Assembly (NCBI RefSeq): GCF_019457595.1
Contig: NZ_CP080419.1
Span: 2,914,001-2,978,000, forward strand
Length of the DNA: 64,000 nucleotides
Direction: 5' to 3'
Origin: Shewanella psychrotolerans
GTDB taxonomy: Bacteria > Pseudomonadota > Gammaproteobacteria > Enterobacterales > Shewanellaceae
The notes below the pieces were generated by a model. It searched no databases and was not told where the DNA came from. It worked only from the letters and a program-made list of their open reading frames with translations. A program made the position numbers and the translations under genes. Below are positions 9,711 to 19,316 of this stretch, piece by piece; positions within the stretch are counted from its first letter, which is position 1; each line of letters starts with the position of its first letter.

Positions 9711-10739
9711 TTAAATATTGCTAATTTCTCTCGTTTTGCCTTTCTTTCTCACTAACTGCAACTCCGACTTCACGGTTTCAGGTCGTGGAATTTTCTCTCT
9801 GATATTCAAAGCTAAATTTTCTCTTGAGCGACCCAACTTGCAGCGGTACGTGGGTAAATCTTCAACACGCAACACAATATATTCAGGCATTTCAATAGGA
9901 ATGATATCGCCCGCTTTAAAGCCCAGCACATCTTTTAATGATATTTTCTTTTCAACAATTGTGGCCTCAATCCCAACTTCCACATCCATGATCTCATCTT
10001 TCAAGGCTTGCGACCAACGCATATCGGTATCTTGAGTGTCACTCTGCACACCAGCATCGAGCAACTCACGAATAGGCTCAATCATCGAATAAGGCATTGT
10101 GATATGAAAATCGCCACCACCACCATCGACTTCAATATGAAATGAGCTGACAACCACAACCTCGGTAGGGCTAACAATGTTAGCCATTGCGGGGTTAACT
10201 TCTGAGTCTAAATAATCAAACTCAACGTCCATTACTGGCGCCCACGCTTCTTTATAATCTTCGAAAATAATCTTTAGCAATAACTGTACAATTCGACGCT
10301 CTGTTGGGGTAAATTCACGCCCTTCGATCTTGGCGTGAAAGCGGCCATCACCACCAAAAAAGTTATCCACCAAAATAAACACCAAGCGCGCTTCCATGGT
10401 GATTAGCGCCGTCCCTTTTAACGGACTAAAGCGCACCATATTCAAACTTGTCGGTACAAAAAGAGTGTGTACGTACTCACCAAATTTAAGCATCTGCACG
10501 CCATTAATCGACACTTCAGCACTGCGGCGCATCATGTTAAACATGCTAATACGCAAATGCCGAGCAAAACGCTCGTTAACAATTTCGAGTGTCGGCATCC
10601 GTCCACGGACGATACGATCTTGCGAAGAGAAGTCATAAGAGCGAGCGTCCAGCCCAGCGTCACCAACCTCATCCTCTTCAACGTCATCGACACCATGCAG
10701 CAACGCATCAATTTCGTCTTGGCTTAATAGATCACTCAC
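9711..10739 (-). CDS. fliM: FliM, flagellar motor switch protein
   Basis: A 342-residue C-ring protein. The N-terminal peptide MSDLLSQDEIDALLHGV is the CheY-P binding segment. The CheC-like middle domain follows, then a C-terminal SpoA domain (about 255-330). The start is GTG with AGGGCG upstream. It follows fliL and precedes fliN by 36 bp. Confidence 0.96.
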   Translation of the reverse strand: MSDLLSQDEIDALLHGVDDVEEDEVGDAGLDARSYDFSSQDRIVRGRMPTLEIVNERFARHLRISMFNMMRRSAEVSINGVQMLKFGEYVHTLFVPTSLNMVRFSPLKGTALITMEARLVFILVDNFFGGDGRFHAKIEGREFTPTERRIVQLLLKIIFEDYKEAWAPVMDVEFDYLDSEVNPAMANIVSPTEVVVVSSFHIEVDGGGGDFHITMPYSMIEPIRELLDAGVQSDTQDTDMRWSQALKDEIMDVEVGIEATIVEKKISLKDVLGFKAGDIIPIEMPEYIVLRVEDLPTYRCKLGRSRENLALNIREKIPRPETVKSELQLVRKKGKTREISNI

Positions 10740-10781
10740 AATATCGCCCTATTTGGTTAATTAAGGTTACTGATCTTATCA

Positions 10782-11303
10782 TTATTGCATCACAAACCCA
10801 GTAAATAGCACCTTTTCAACAACTTTACGCCCGGTAACTGGCAACAAGGTGTTTTGCACATTAAGCAGTGCTAATTGGCGTAATTCATCTTTACCTGCTA
10901 ACGAACTCAGCTTTTGCACATCTGCGCTACTGAAGGTTGTCAATAATGCATCTTCAATCAACGGAATGTGTTTTTTTATCAGAACATCATCGTCAGAACC
11001 ACGAACCATTAACTGCACTTTAATTTCAACAAGACGAGAACGTCCTTGACCTGGAAGATTAAACAAAAATGGCCTTGGCATACCGACATAGAAAGCTTCT
11101 CTGTTGTTAACTGGCTCCGTTTGCTCAGTCTCAACCTCGCCATCAGTTGCGTCAGCAACAGGCTCACTGGAGCCAAGAAAAAACCACAGTGCCACCGCGA
11201 TGATTAAGACAACAATAAGACCGATGGCGCCAAATATAATCAATTTTTTCTTACTTTTAGGAGCAGCATTTTCTTCAAGTTCTAACGATTCTTCTTCTGC
11301 CAT
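10782..11303 (-). CDS. fliL: FliL, basal-body/stator associated protein
   Basis: A 173-residue single-span membrane protein: a short cytoplasmic N-terminus, a membrane helix at about 20-45 (LIIFGAIGLIVVLIIAVALWFFL), an acidic linker, and a periplasmic domain that includes RPFLFNLPGQGRSRLVEIK. FliL rings stabilise stators at high load. It lies between fliK and fliM. Confidence 0.94.
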   Translation of the reverse strand: MAEEESLELEENAAPKSKKKLIIFGAIGLIVVLIIAVALWFFLGSSEPVADATDGEVETEQTEPVNNREAFYVGMPRPFLFNLPGQGRSRLVEIKVQLMVRGSDDDVLIKKHIPLIEDALLTTFSSADVQKLSSLAGKDELRQLALLNVQNTLLPVTGRKVVEKVLFTGFVMQ

Positions 11304-11391
11304 CTCTATTCCCTATCAACACTCAATATCATTATGATTTTTAGCACTTATTATTACACTTAGTATACAGCTAACTCTATAGGTTACCTGC

Positions 11392-13038
11392 TTATGCATA
11401 ATAATCTATACCTGAACGATAACTTGTTGTGCTATTAGATGCGAATACGCTTTCTTCTGCTGATATTTCATCCATATCAGAGGCCGAACTATGACCATGT
11501 TCATTATTAGCATCAGATTCACCCTGCTCACGGCCACTTCCACCTTGTGAAACATTACTATCAGTGAGCTGCATACCTTGCTCAGCTAACAGCTCTCGCA
11601 AACGAGGAATAGCTTGTTCAACAAGATCTTTGGTCTGATGCTGCATCACTTGAAATTGAACCTGAGTTTGATCGCCATGCACCTGAATTCTTACCATCAT
11701 ATGACCGAGTTCAGGGGGATCGAGCCTAATTTCAGCATGTTGTACACCTTGTTTTACCATGGTCAACAACTGTTGTTGCATAACAGGAGAAAACTTTTGA
11801 ATCATCTCTTGTATGTGTTGAGCTGGTTCACCATTAGGTTTTATAGATACTTGGTATTGAACAGGTGTTTCAGTTCGAATAAATGTCGTTCCATTCATCC
11901 CCTGATTTGTTGGCTTCGCTTCATTTAACTGAGTACCAATAGTATCTATGCCATCGGACTCGGTTACCATAGCGACAGAGAGTTTAGCAGTTGTAAAATC
12001 AACTCGCTTGTTTACGTCACTTGTTTGAGCGGTTTGAGCGGTTTGAGCGGTTTGAGAAAGGCTCGGCTCTGCCGTTATCACTGACTTTCCTGTTAAGTCA
12101 CTCTTAAACTCGCCTAGAATTGACTTACGTTCACCAGATGTCCCTAGCGTTGTAGCAGGATCAACCGTTCCCGTCCCTTGCTGGACAGACTTATCTGCCA
12201 CGGCTCCTTGAGAAATAGGTTTATCACTGACAGAAGAGGTGATTACTGCGCTAACATCAGTCTGTCGCACACTTTTAGTCTTTGCATCAAGTTCTCCAAC
12301 TAGCTTGTTTGCATTTTCTATCAAGGATTTAAGATCTACGGGCATTGAGCGTTGATCTAATCCTTGCAGCGCAAACTTATTAACCTCGGTAATTAATGCT
12401 TGCAACATTTGTGCGGGTAACTCGATCAACTGTTCTTTCTCTAATCCAGTCTGCTTAACTAGGTTATCAATCTGAGTTGGTGTTAATTGCTCAATCAAAG
12501 CACCATTGAGCAGCATGTCACTATCTTCATCAACATCAACATCAACATCAACATCAACATCAACATCAACAGATTGTAGTGCGTCATCTATTTTCGCTGT
12601 AAGCGTTATGTCCACTATTCCTGCTTTATCGCCAATATAGCTCTGTGATGATGTTTGATCTAAATCCTCTTGTTCAGCGCCCAACTCCGGTTCGACTAGC
12701 TCTGTATTTACAAGCGGCAATTGTGCGCCGTCAGCGGCAATTGACTCATCTTCAGCAAACTGCACCGCAAGGTTTATTTGCGCTAATACGTTAGAAACAC
12801 CGTCATTATCTTCACCTGTTTCGTCTATTAACTCAGCAGATTCAGAATCAGGTTTTTCAACACTGGCTTTCACTTTCTCGTCAGCATTCAAAGATGAGTT
12901 TGGAGATGAAGCCTCTGCTAAGGCTAAAGAAAAATCTTTATTTTCAGAGGAGTTAGAATCCGACTTGTTTGACTGTACCATTTGCTTTTCGGTACTAGCC
13001 TCGACTGTAGGTAACAGTACAGTATTCATTTGTGGCAT
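11392..13038 (-). CDS. fliK: FliK, hook-length control protein
   Basis: The secreted hook ruler and export-switch trigger, 548 residues from ATG 13038. I chose that start because GGAGGGTTT lies directly before it; the longer open frame adds a hydrophobic extension without a site. The first 400 residues are low-complexity and acidic. The conserved C-terminal domain includes AEIRLDPPELGHMMVRIQVHGDQTQVQF at about 440-470. A run of Asp-Val dipeptides is encoded by a hexanucleotide repeat at 12528-12570, and a QTA run by 9-base repeats at 12023-12056. Confidence 0.93.
   Translation of the reverse strand: MPQMNTVLLPTVEASTEKQMVQSNKSDSNSSENKDFSLALAEASSPNSSLNADEKVKASVEKPDSESAELIDETGEDNDGVSNVLAQINLAVQFAEDESIAADGAQLPLVNTELVEPELGAEQEDLDQTSSQSYIGDKAGIVDITLTAKIDDALQSVDVDVDVDVDVDVDEDSDMLLNGALIEQLTPTQIDNLVKQTGLEKEQLIELPAQMLQALITEVNKFALQGLDQRSMPVDLKSLIENANKLVGELDAKTKSVRQTDVSAVITSSVSDKPISQGAVADKSVQQGTGTVDPATTLGTSGERKSILGEFKSDLTGKSVITAEPSLSQTAQTAQTAQTSDVNKRVDFTTAKLSVAMVTESDGIDTIGTQLNEAKPTNQGMNGTTFIRTETPVQYQVSIKPNGEPAQHIQEMIQKFSPVMQQQLLTMVKQGVQHAEIRLDPPELGHMMVRIQVHGDQTQVQFQVMQHQTKDLVEQAIPRLRELLAEQGMQLTDSNVSQGGSGREQGESDANNEHGHSSASDMDEISAEESVFASNSTTSYRSGIDYYA
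12023..12056. repeat. 9-bp tandem repeat in fliK (about 3.8 copies)
   Basis: The plus strand carries GTTTGAGCG three times in a row plus a partial copy. It encodes repeated Gln-Thr-Ala in the ruler region of FliK. Being a multiple of three, copy changes keep the frame. Confidence 0.9.
12528..12570. repeat. Hexanucleotide microsatellite in fliK, (CATCAA)7
   Basis: Seven perfect copies of CATCAA (plus strand) encode alternating Asp-Val in the FliK ruler region. Slippage changes the protein length by two residues per unit without a frameshift. Confidence 0.95.
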
Positions 13039-13132
13039 AAACCCTCCAACACTCAACATGATAATTACGCGATATAGCCATGCTGTAAGCGTCAATAATT
13101 CGCTATTGCAATAGTCTAGATTCAGAAATAAA

Positions 13133-13148
13133 AGCAAATAGAATGCCA
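13133..13148 (-). promoter_or_regulatory. Predicted sigma-54 promoter of fliK operon
   Basis: The minus strand reads TGGCATTCTATTTGCT, a strong match to TGGCAC-N5-TTGCW with GG-N10-GC. It is about 95 bp before the chosen fliK start and lies between fliJ and fliK. It supports a unit fliKLMNOPQR-flhB. Confidence 0.8.
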
Positions 13149-13224
13149 ACTATCTCATTTACTTGATACTCAAAGAGGATAGCAAAAGTGCGACAAGCAG
13201 CACCTTAACGCGAGGCTGAAGTGA

Positions 13225-13668
13225 TCACCTTCTCTTTCGAAAGAACTGCTGGGAAGCAAACTCGTCTGTTAACTTCTGCTCTTGCTTTAATTCAGCTAAT
13301 TGACGTTTTGTTGCCTTTTTCTCTAATAACAGCTCCACAGCTTTCCGTTTTTGTTGTTTGCCTTGCCAATATTCTTGTCCTTTTAGACGTTGCTTATCCG
13401 ACTCAGCAACGGCGTAGAGTTGCTTAGTAATTGCCTCATCAATTTGACGAATGAACTGATGAAACTGATGATAATTACTCGCGCTAATGACATGACCCTG
13501 CTGTTGTTCCATCTGTTTCATATAATCGAGACGATATTGTTGCAGCGCAGCCAACTGATCTTGGCATTTCTTATGAATAAGCTGAGCAGACTTGAGCTGA
13601 AGAGCGGCCTGCTCCTCAGCCTCTAAGGCTAACTTGAGCACAGTATCTAACGGGTCATGCTTTGCCAT
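13225..13668 (-). CDS. fliJ: FliJ, export ATPase-associated coiled-coil protein
   Basis: A 147-residue highly charged, almost entirely helical protein (long coiled coil, Gln/Lys/Glu-rich), as expected for FliJ, which sits in the FliI hexamer and escorts export chaperones. It follows fliI by 48 bp and ends the fliEFGHIJ unit. Confidence 0.92.
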   Translation of the reverse strand: MAKHDPLDTVLKLALEAEEQAALQLKSAQLIHKKCQDQLAALQQYRLDYMKQMEQQQGHVISASNYHQFHQFIRQIDEAITKQLYAVAESDKQRLKGQEYWQGKQQKRKAVELLLEKKATKRQLAELKQEQKLTDEFASQQFFRKRR

Positions 13669-13716
13669 GCAATCCTCAGCCTAAATGAAAAATCGAAAAC
13701 GATATTATGATGCAGC

Positions 13717-15057
13717 TCATACCTGACACTGGGCACTGAGTTGACCGAGCATCAAAGCGCTAGAGTCAAAACTAATAGCATCTTTCATCGTTTGCCGTAA
13801 AAATGCATTCATTGCGGGTTGCAACCTGATTGCATTATCGATACGCGGATCACTCCCTTGGGTATAAGCACCGATTGAGATAAGATCGCGATTTTGTTGA
13901 TAAAGAGAATACATCTGTTTTACGCGTCTGGTCGCCTCAAGGTGTGCTTCAGATATGACCATTGGCGCCACACGGCTAATCGATGCCTCAACATCAATGG
14001 CAGGATAATGGCCTGAATCGGCCAAGGTACGAGACAGCACAATGTGACCATCTAAAATAGCTCGTGCGGCATCGGCTATCGGATCTTGCAGATCATCACC
14101 TTCGGTAAGTACCGTATAAAATGCCGTGATTGATCCTTGGCCAGCTCCACCGTTACCAGCTCGCTCAACTAACTTGGGTAACTTGGCAAACACCGAAGGC
14201 GGATAACCTTTGGTAGCAGGTGGCTCTCCCACCGCCAATGCGATTTCACGCTGGGCCTGAGCATAACGTGTCAAACTATCCATCAATAGCAGGACGTTGT
14301 AACCCAAATCGCGAAAATACTCTGCGATACGGGTGGATGTTTCACAGGCTCGAAGACGCATTAACGGTGATGTATCTGCGGGAGCTGCTACGACCACAGA
14401 GCGGGCGCGTCCCTCTTCACCTAAAATTTCTTCGATAAACTCTTTAACCTCTCGACCACGCTCACCCACCAGCCCGACCACAATCACATCGGCCGTGGTA
14501 CCGCGGGTCATCATCCCAAGAAGCACACTTTTACCCACACCAGAGCCAGCAAACAAACCCATACGCTGTCCTTTGCCAACGGTTAGCATGGCGTTAATCG
14601 CTCGAACTCCAACATCTAAGGGTTCAGTAATTGCTCGTCTGGCAAGCGGATTTATCATCGCTGCATGGCGCGGGGCCTTCTGATCGGTATGAAGTTGGCC
14701 GAGTCCGTCTAATGGCACGCCATTACCATCAAGCACTCTGCCGAGTAACCCTAAACCGACATTTAGCCCAGTTTGCTCTCCCAGAGGCGTAACACGAGCA
14801 CCGGGCATCACCCCTCTCAGTTCCTCTATCGGCATAAGGTATAGCAGTTCATCATCAAACCCAACCACTTCAGCAATCAATTCTCCAGCCATGGTGGCTA
14901 TGCTACATAAGCTACCTACAGGCGCTCGACATCCTGTCGCCTCGAGCGTTAAGCCAACCACACGCACTAACTGCCCACTGGCATCAGGTATAAAGGGATG
15001 AACTTTCTGGGTATGCTGCTTAAGTTTATTCAGCAGTTGGTGTTGTCGGCTCTGCAT
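13717..15057 (-). CDS. fliI: FliI, flagellar export ATPase
   Basis: An F1-beta-like ATPase of 446 residues. Walker A AGSGVGKS is at about 170-177; the Walker B region is [28 protein letters not shown] chose ATG 15057 ([12 protein letters not shown]), which has GAGGG upstream and gives normal length; the longer frame starts deeper inside fliH. It overlaps fliH by about 32 bases. It powers and organises type III export with FliH and FliJ. Confidence 0.95.
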   Translation of the reverse strand: MQSRQHQLLNKLKQHTQKVHPFIPDASGQLVRVVGLTLEATGCRAPVGSLCSIATMAGELIAEVVGFDDELLYLMPIEELRGVMPGARVTPLGEQTGLNVGLGLLGRVLDGNGVPLDGLGQLHTDQKAPRHAAMINPLARRAITEPLDVGVRAINAMLTVGKGQRMGLFAGSGVGKSVLLGMMTRGTTADVIVVGLVGERGREVKEFIEEILGEEGRARSVVVAAPADTSPLMRLRACETSTRIAEYFRDLGYNVLLLMDSLTRYAQAQREIALAVGEPPATKGYPPSVFAKLPKLVERAGNGGAGQGSITAFYTVLTEGDDLQDPIADAARAILDGHIVLSRTLADSGHYPAIDVEASISRVAPMVISEAHLEATRRVKQMYSLYQQNRDLISIGAYTQGSDPRIDNAIRLQPAMNAFLRQTMKDAISFDSSALMLGQLSAQCQV

Positions 15058-16000
15058 CTTGCGGACCCTCAGCATCGGATGACGTACCTTCACTAGGCTC
15101 GTTGCTAGCAAGGGATTGGTTCTCTATAGGATCGGCAGAAGCATCTGACTCGGATGAGAGCGCTTCTGTTTGCTTAGCCTTACTTGACTGCTGTGCTAAT
15201 TCCTGTTGCTGCTGTATTTTTTGCTGTTCAAGGTGATTATCGCTTTGGATCAAGTTTTCAAATACCGCTTTTATTCGAGTTTCTAAGCCCATATCAACCG
15301 TACTACGGGTGTTGTTGACAATACACTCACCAGGATTAATTGAAGGATCAGATTCCAACTCCCAGCGATTTTTTTGTAATTGCTGCGCGTCATATAATTG
15401 CTCAACGATCAGCAAATCATCTGGATGTAAGCGCAGATGAACTCCCTGCTCTTTCAACGGCAACGCATCGACGCCCTGACGAAGTGCCGCTAAAATATGC
15501 TCAGGGTAAGTTTTCAGCTCATGACCAATAACGGCTTTAGCTAGAGTCATACTGAGGTTTAGTAGTGATTGTTCTATTTCGGTGTCGACAAGTGCAAGCG
15601 GAGCAACTAATTGTTGCATTAGTGATTCAAACTGCTTCACACTTTGCTCAGCATCCTGCAATCCTTGCTGATAACCTTGCTCTTTTCCTTGAGCGTATCC
15701 CTCTTCGTGCCCTTGCTCTAACCCCGCAAGTCGACCTTTTTCTAACCCCTCTTGATAGCCTTGTTGCTGACCTTGCTCAAATCCCTCAGCCTCGGCTTCG
15801 GCTCTAATAGCCTCAATCTCAGCTAACGTAGGTGGCAAGATCTGTTGTTCAACTTCGGTGACTTCTTTTTGGGGCGTCGTACGACCGAACATATTCTGCT
15901 TAGGCGATTCATCAACCACAGTTACGTCGGGAAGCTGCCAATGACTAAAATCAGCGTTAGTGGCATCGCTAGGAACATGATCGTCAGCAGGTTTACTCAT
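15026..16000 (-). CDS. fliH: FliH, negative regulator of FliI
   Basis: A 324-residue stator-like partner of FliI. The centre (about 70-120) has the FliH signature of many GxxxG-type repeats ([19 protein letters not shown] and further). The C-terminal domain resembles the V/F-ATPase E/delta stalk. The C-terminal tail after about 255 is acidic and low-complexity. The ATG overlaps the fliG stop by one base (TAATG). Confidence 0.94.
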   Translation of the reverse strand: MSKPADDHVPSDATNADFSHWQLPDVTVVDESPKQNMFGRTTPQKEVTEVEQQILPPTLAEIEAIRAEAEAEGFEQGQQQGYQEGLEKGRLAGLEQGHEEGYAQGKEQGYQQGLQDAEQSVKQFESLMQQLVAPLALVDTEIEQSLLNLSMTLAKAVIGHELKTYPEHILAALRQGVDALPLKEQGVHLRLHPDDLLIVEQLYDAQQLQKNRWELESDPSINPGECIVNNTRSTVDMGLETRIKAVFENLIQSDNHLEQQKIQQQQELAQQSSKAKQTEALSSESDASADPIENQSLASNEPSEGTSSDAEGPQDAEPTTPTAE

Positions 16001-17049
16001 TATAAGAACTCTTCTCCACCACCACCGCCGAGGATGATTTCGCCAGCATCACTTAAACGTCTAGCAATTGATAATATCTCTTTCTGAGCCACTTCCACTT
16101 CACTGATCCGAATTGGCCCCATCGCTTCCAAATCATCTTTTAGCAATTCAGCCGCACGCTTCGACATATTACGTAGGATTTTCTCTTTAAGCTGTTCATC
16201 AGCGCCTTTAAGCGCCTTCATTAACACATCTTGCTGGACTTCACGCAATAAGGTTTGAATCCCCATGTCATCAACGTCTACGAGATTTTCAAACACAAAC
16301 ATCAAGTCTTGGATCTGTTGCGCCATCTCTTCATCAGATTCACGCATGGTCTCCATTAGCTGACTCTCAACACCGGTATCGAGATAGTTCATGATGCTCG
16401 CTGCAGCTTTTAAGCCACCCATTTTGGCAGCTTGCGCGCCACCTTGGCCAGCGAACTGTTTCTCCATAATATCGTTCAGCTCTTGCAATGCCGCTGGTTG
16501 CACCTCTTCTAGATTTGCGATACGCATCATCAAATCTAAACGGGTGTTTTCTGGCGCTTGCGCAAAGATCTCGGCCGCTTGATCGGGTTCTAAATAGGAC
16601 AATACGATTGTTTGGATCTGTGGATGCTCATTTTGAATGATGGTCGCCACTTGCCTTGCGTCCATCCACTTAAGCGACTCGAGACCTTTAGCCCCGCCGC
16701 CCATAATGATCTGCTCGATAAGATTACCGGCTTTATCTTCGCCAAGTGCTGCTGTCAGGGCCTTTCTGACAAACTCTTCACTATTGAAGCCAATAGAGGA
16801 ATACTTTTGTACCTCTTCGAGGAACAGCTTGTGTACACCAATGACCTTACTTTGACCAAAGTCCTTCATTGCAGCCATCGACATGCCAACTTTTTGAACT
16901 TGCTTAGGCTCGAGATGCTTTAATATTGAAGCCGCATCGGCTTCACTAAGACTAAGGAGCAAAATAGCAGTCTTCTCGATGCCCGTTAAGTCATCGACAT
17001 TAAATTCATTTGAAGCGCCAGCGGCGGCGACCTTCTTATCATCACTCAT
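16000..17049 (-). CDS. fliG: FliG, flagellar motor switch/torque protein
   Basis: A 349-residue rotor protein. It has the middle-domain EHPQ motif (QNEHPQIQTIVLSYL) and the C-terminal torque helix with charged residues (KRAAELLKDDLEAMGPIRISEVEVAQKEI). It binds FliF through the N-terminus and MotA/PomA-type stators through the C-terminus. It overlaps fliF by 8 bases. Confidence 0.97.
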   Translation of the reverse strand: MSDDKKVAAAGASNEFNVDDLTGIEKTAILLLSLSEADAASILKHLEPKQVQKVGMSMAAMKDFGQSKVIGVHKLFLEEVQKYSSIGFNSEEFVRKALTAALGEDKAGNLIEQIIMGGGAKGLESLKWMDARQVATIIQNEHPQIQTIVLSYLEPDQAAEIFAQAPENTRLDLMMRIANLEEVQPAALQELNDIMEKQFAGQGGAQAAKMGGLKAAASIMNYLDTGVESQLMETMRESDEEMAQQIQDLMFVFENLVDVDDMGIQTLLREVQQDVLMKALKGADEQLKEKILRNMSKRAAELLKDDLEAMGPIRISEVEVAQKEILSIARRLSDAGEIILGGGGGEEFL

Positions 17050-18742
17050 TGTCTTGTAACCACCCTTTAACTACCTGCGTTGACAATTCAGGCTCATTGG
17101 CAACTAATGCGCGTATAGCCTTAATCATATCATCATCTTTATGTAGATCGGGGATCAAAATAGAACCGTCGTCAGCATAACTGTACTCCGCATCAGGACG
17201 ATTTAACATACCCAGCGTATCTGCCGCATATTGATCTTCAATTTCTGCGAGTTCACCGCCTAAAGAGGGTTCATCAGGCATATTGTTGGCGTCAGGATAA
17301 ATGAGTCGCTTCAGCATTGGACGCACAACAAAGATGATTAACGCCAATATAATAATGCCACCCATGACTAATTTGATTGCCCGCCAGAACCAAGGTTCTT
17401 CCCAGATTTCAGCAGCAGGGGCTTCCTCAACCAGTTGATCCATAAATGGCACGGTAACCACCTCAATCATGTCACCTCTCTGAGTATTAAAACCAACCGC
17501 ACCCTCAAGTAAACGTCTGATATTTGTCAGCTCTTGCTCAGTTCTGGCAACCCGAGAAACTTGTCCATCTTCTCCTGCTGCTCCTGTCTTAAAATCAACT
17601 GCAACAGACACGCTGACACGTCTTACCACACCAATTTGCTGGCGTGTATGACTAATCGTCGTATCGAGTTCGTAGTTGCGCGTTGCCTCTTTGTGACTCG
17701 ATCCAGGATTCGTTGTCGACTCTTGCGCACCCGTCGCATTTTGAGGAATATTCGCTTCCATTGGCGGTTGATTAGTTAAGGCGCCAGGAATTCCACCGGT
17801 TGATGAGCCTGTCGAATTATTCTCTACCGTCATCTCACTGCGCACAGCAGGCAAATCGGGGTTATAACGCTTAGCTGTTTGCTCAACGGCAGTAAAATCC
17901 ATATTAACATCGACTTGAGCGGTGAAATTTTCAGGCCCAAGAATTGGCATCAATATAGATTCAATCTTATTGCGATATTCCGCTTCTTTTTGCTGAACTA
18001 GTTCAAGCTCTCGACGTGCTCTAGCTGACACCGCATCTTGACTACCAGAATTCAATAAACGTCCATTCGAATCGGTAACAGTAACCCGAGTCGGCTCTAA
18101 GCCATGAACCGCAGATGCAACGATATCGACGATCGAATCCACCTCTTCTTGGCCAAGACCGCTGCGGCGAGTGTTAACCACCACGGTTGCACTTGGCTTA
18201 GAGCGATTTCTCGCAAATACGTTTTCTTTGGGAATGGCTAAAATAACTTTAGCGCGACTTACGCTTTTAAGCTCTTCAATGGTTCTGGCTAAGTTTTGTT
18301 CCTGACTATGTTTAAGTCGCGCTTGCTCCATTCTCTGGCTCACACCAAAACCACTATCTTGAGAAAGGTAATCACTTTGAGCAGCACTATTGTCCACGCC
18401 CGCCCGACTTAACATCATTTTGACTTGTTGATATTGATCTTCTGGAACCTTTAAGACATCAACATCAATTTGATATTTAACTTTATTCTTATCTAAAACA
18501 TCCAGCACCTGCACCATCTCATCGGTACTCATCTTTCCGAGCGGGCGATATTCTGGCTCTTGAGCCCATAACATGACAAATACTGCCAACGCCAAACAAA
18601 TGGCTAGCGCTAAGATCATAGTGACCTGACGTAGCATGTCGACACCGCCAAAAGCACCGCCGCTTGGCTTATGCTCTTCTTGGACTCCACTGGCTAACAT
18701 ATCGCCTGTAGAGTTTGTTCCCACTACCATATCTGTGCTCAC
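17042..18742 (-). CDS. fliF: FliF, MS-ring protein
   Basis: A 566-residue MS-ring protein with two membrane spans: about 38-60 (ILALAICLALAVFVMLWAQ) and about 455-475. The large periplasmic ring-building region lies between them, and the acidic C-terminal tail is the FliG-binding segment. The start is GTG. It sits between fliE and fliG in the standard order. Confidence 0.96.
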   Translation of the reverse strand: MSTDMVVGTNSTGDMLASGVQEEHKPSGGAFGGVDMLRQVTMILALAICLALAVFVMLWAQEPEYRPLGKMSTDEMVQVLDVLDKNKVKYQIDVDVLKVPEDQYQQVKMMLSRAGVDNSAAQSDYLSQDSGFGVSQRMEQARLKHSQEQNLARTIEELKSVSRAKVILAIPKENVFARNRSKPSATVVVNTRRSGLGQEEVDSIVDIVASAVHGLEPTRVTVTDSNGRLLNSGSQDAVSARARRELELVQQKEAEYRNKIESILMPILGPENFTAQVDVNMDFTAVEQTAKRYNPDLPAVRSEMTVENNSTGSSTGGIPGALTNQPPMEANIPQNATGAQESTTNPGSSHKEATRNYELDTTISHTRQQIGVVRRVSVSVAVDFKTGAAGEDGQVSRVARTEQELTNIRRLLEGAVGFNTQRGDMIEVVTVPFMDQLVEEAPAAEIWEEPWFWRAIKLVMGGIIILALIIFVVRPMLKRLIYPDANNMPDEPSLGGELAEIEDQYAADTLGMLNRPDAEYSYADDGSILIPDLHKDDDMIKAIRALVANEPELSTQVVKGWLQDNE

Positions 18743-18818
18743 TATAGATACCTACTGTTTTAGAATCGTCAAATTAAACTTAATCATTAATGCGTTCGTT
18801 ATGGAGAAACGAAACCCA

Positions 18819-19151
18819 TTAAACGGGCATGCTCATGATCTCTTTATAAGCTTCTACCAGTTTATTTCTTACCTGCACTGTTGCTTCAAACGCTACGCTG
18901 GATTTTTCTCGAGCAATCACGGTATCAGACAGCGTAACTCGGGTATCGCCCATATCGAGACGACTCTGTAGTGAAGATGAGTTGGCCTGAAGCGCGTTTA
19001 CATTTCCAACAGCTTGTGACAGCAGATCACCAAAATCACTACCACTGGTGTTGGCCACTTGCTGAGTGATGCCAGAAGTGATTGCTCCAGGCTTTATTTC
19101 ACCTGAAAGCGATTGCATCTCTTGTAATAGTGAGTTAGCACTTATCTGCAT
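18819..19151 (-). CDS. fliE: FliE, MS-ring/rod junction protein
   Basis: A 110-residue protein starting MQISANSLLQEMQ. The ATG at 19151 has GCGAGGT upstream; the 13-codon longer frame lacks a ribosome site. The C-terminus VRNKLVEAYKEIMSMPV is the typical FliE end. It is first in the fliEFGHIJ unit and has a sigma-54 site about 55 bp upstream. Confidence 0.95.
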   Translation of the reverse strand: MQISANSLLQEMQSLSGEIKPGAITSGITQQVANTSGSDFGDLLSQAVGNVNALQANSSSLQSRLDMGDTRVTLSDTVIAREKSSVAFEATVQVRNKLVEAYKEIMSMPV

Positions 19152-19205
19152 TTTAACCTCGCACTCGCCGTTAATTTGACGAAAAATCAATGTTACTTAG
19201 GTCTA

Positions 19206-19221
19206 TGCAATATATTTGCCA
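19206..19221 (-). promoter_or_regulatory. Predicted sigma-54 promoter of fliE operon
   Basis: The minus strand reads TGGCAAATATATTGCA, with GG-N10-GC and both TGGCA and TTGCA halves. It is positioned before fliE, as expected for a class II/III flagellar operon. Confidence 0.8.
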
Positions 19222-19260
19222 AACTGAATCATGAAGAAGTTTTGTATGAGAAAGGAGATG

Positions 19261-19297
19261 AAAATAAGGTGAGATGCCAAGCAAATCACCTTATTTT
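19261..19297 (-). terminator. Terminator after flrC
   Basis: A perfect 12-bp inverted repeat (AAAATAAGGTGA with TCACCTTATTTT) around a 13-base loop lies 20 bp after the flrC stop. The stem ends in A/T runs on both sides, so it could act in both directions. Confidence 0.7.
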
Positions 19298-19316
19298 AAT
19301 GGGAATCTAGCGCTGT

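Noticed and set aside
12023..12570. Repeat clusters in fliK as a CRISPR array
   Set aside because: They are short tandem in-frame microsatellites without spacers, inside a coding gene.
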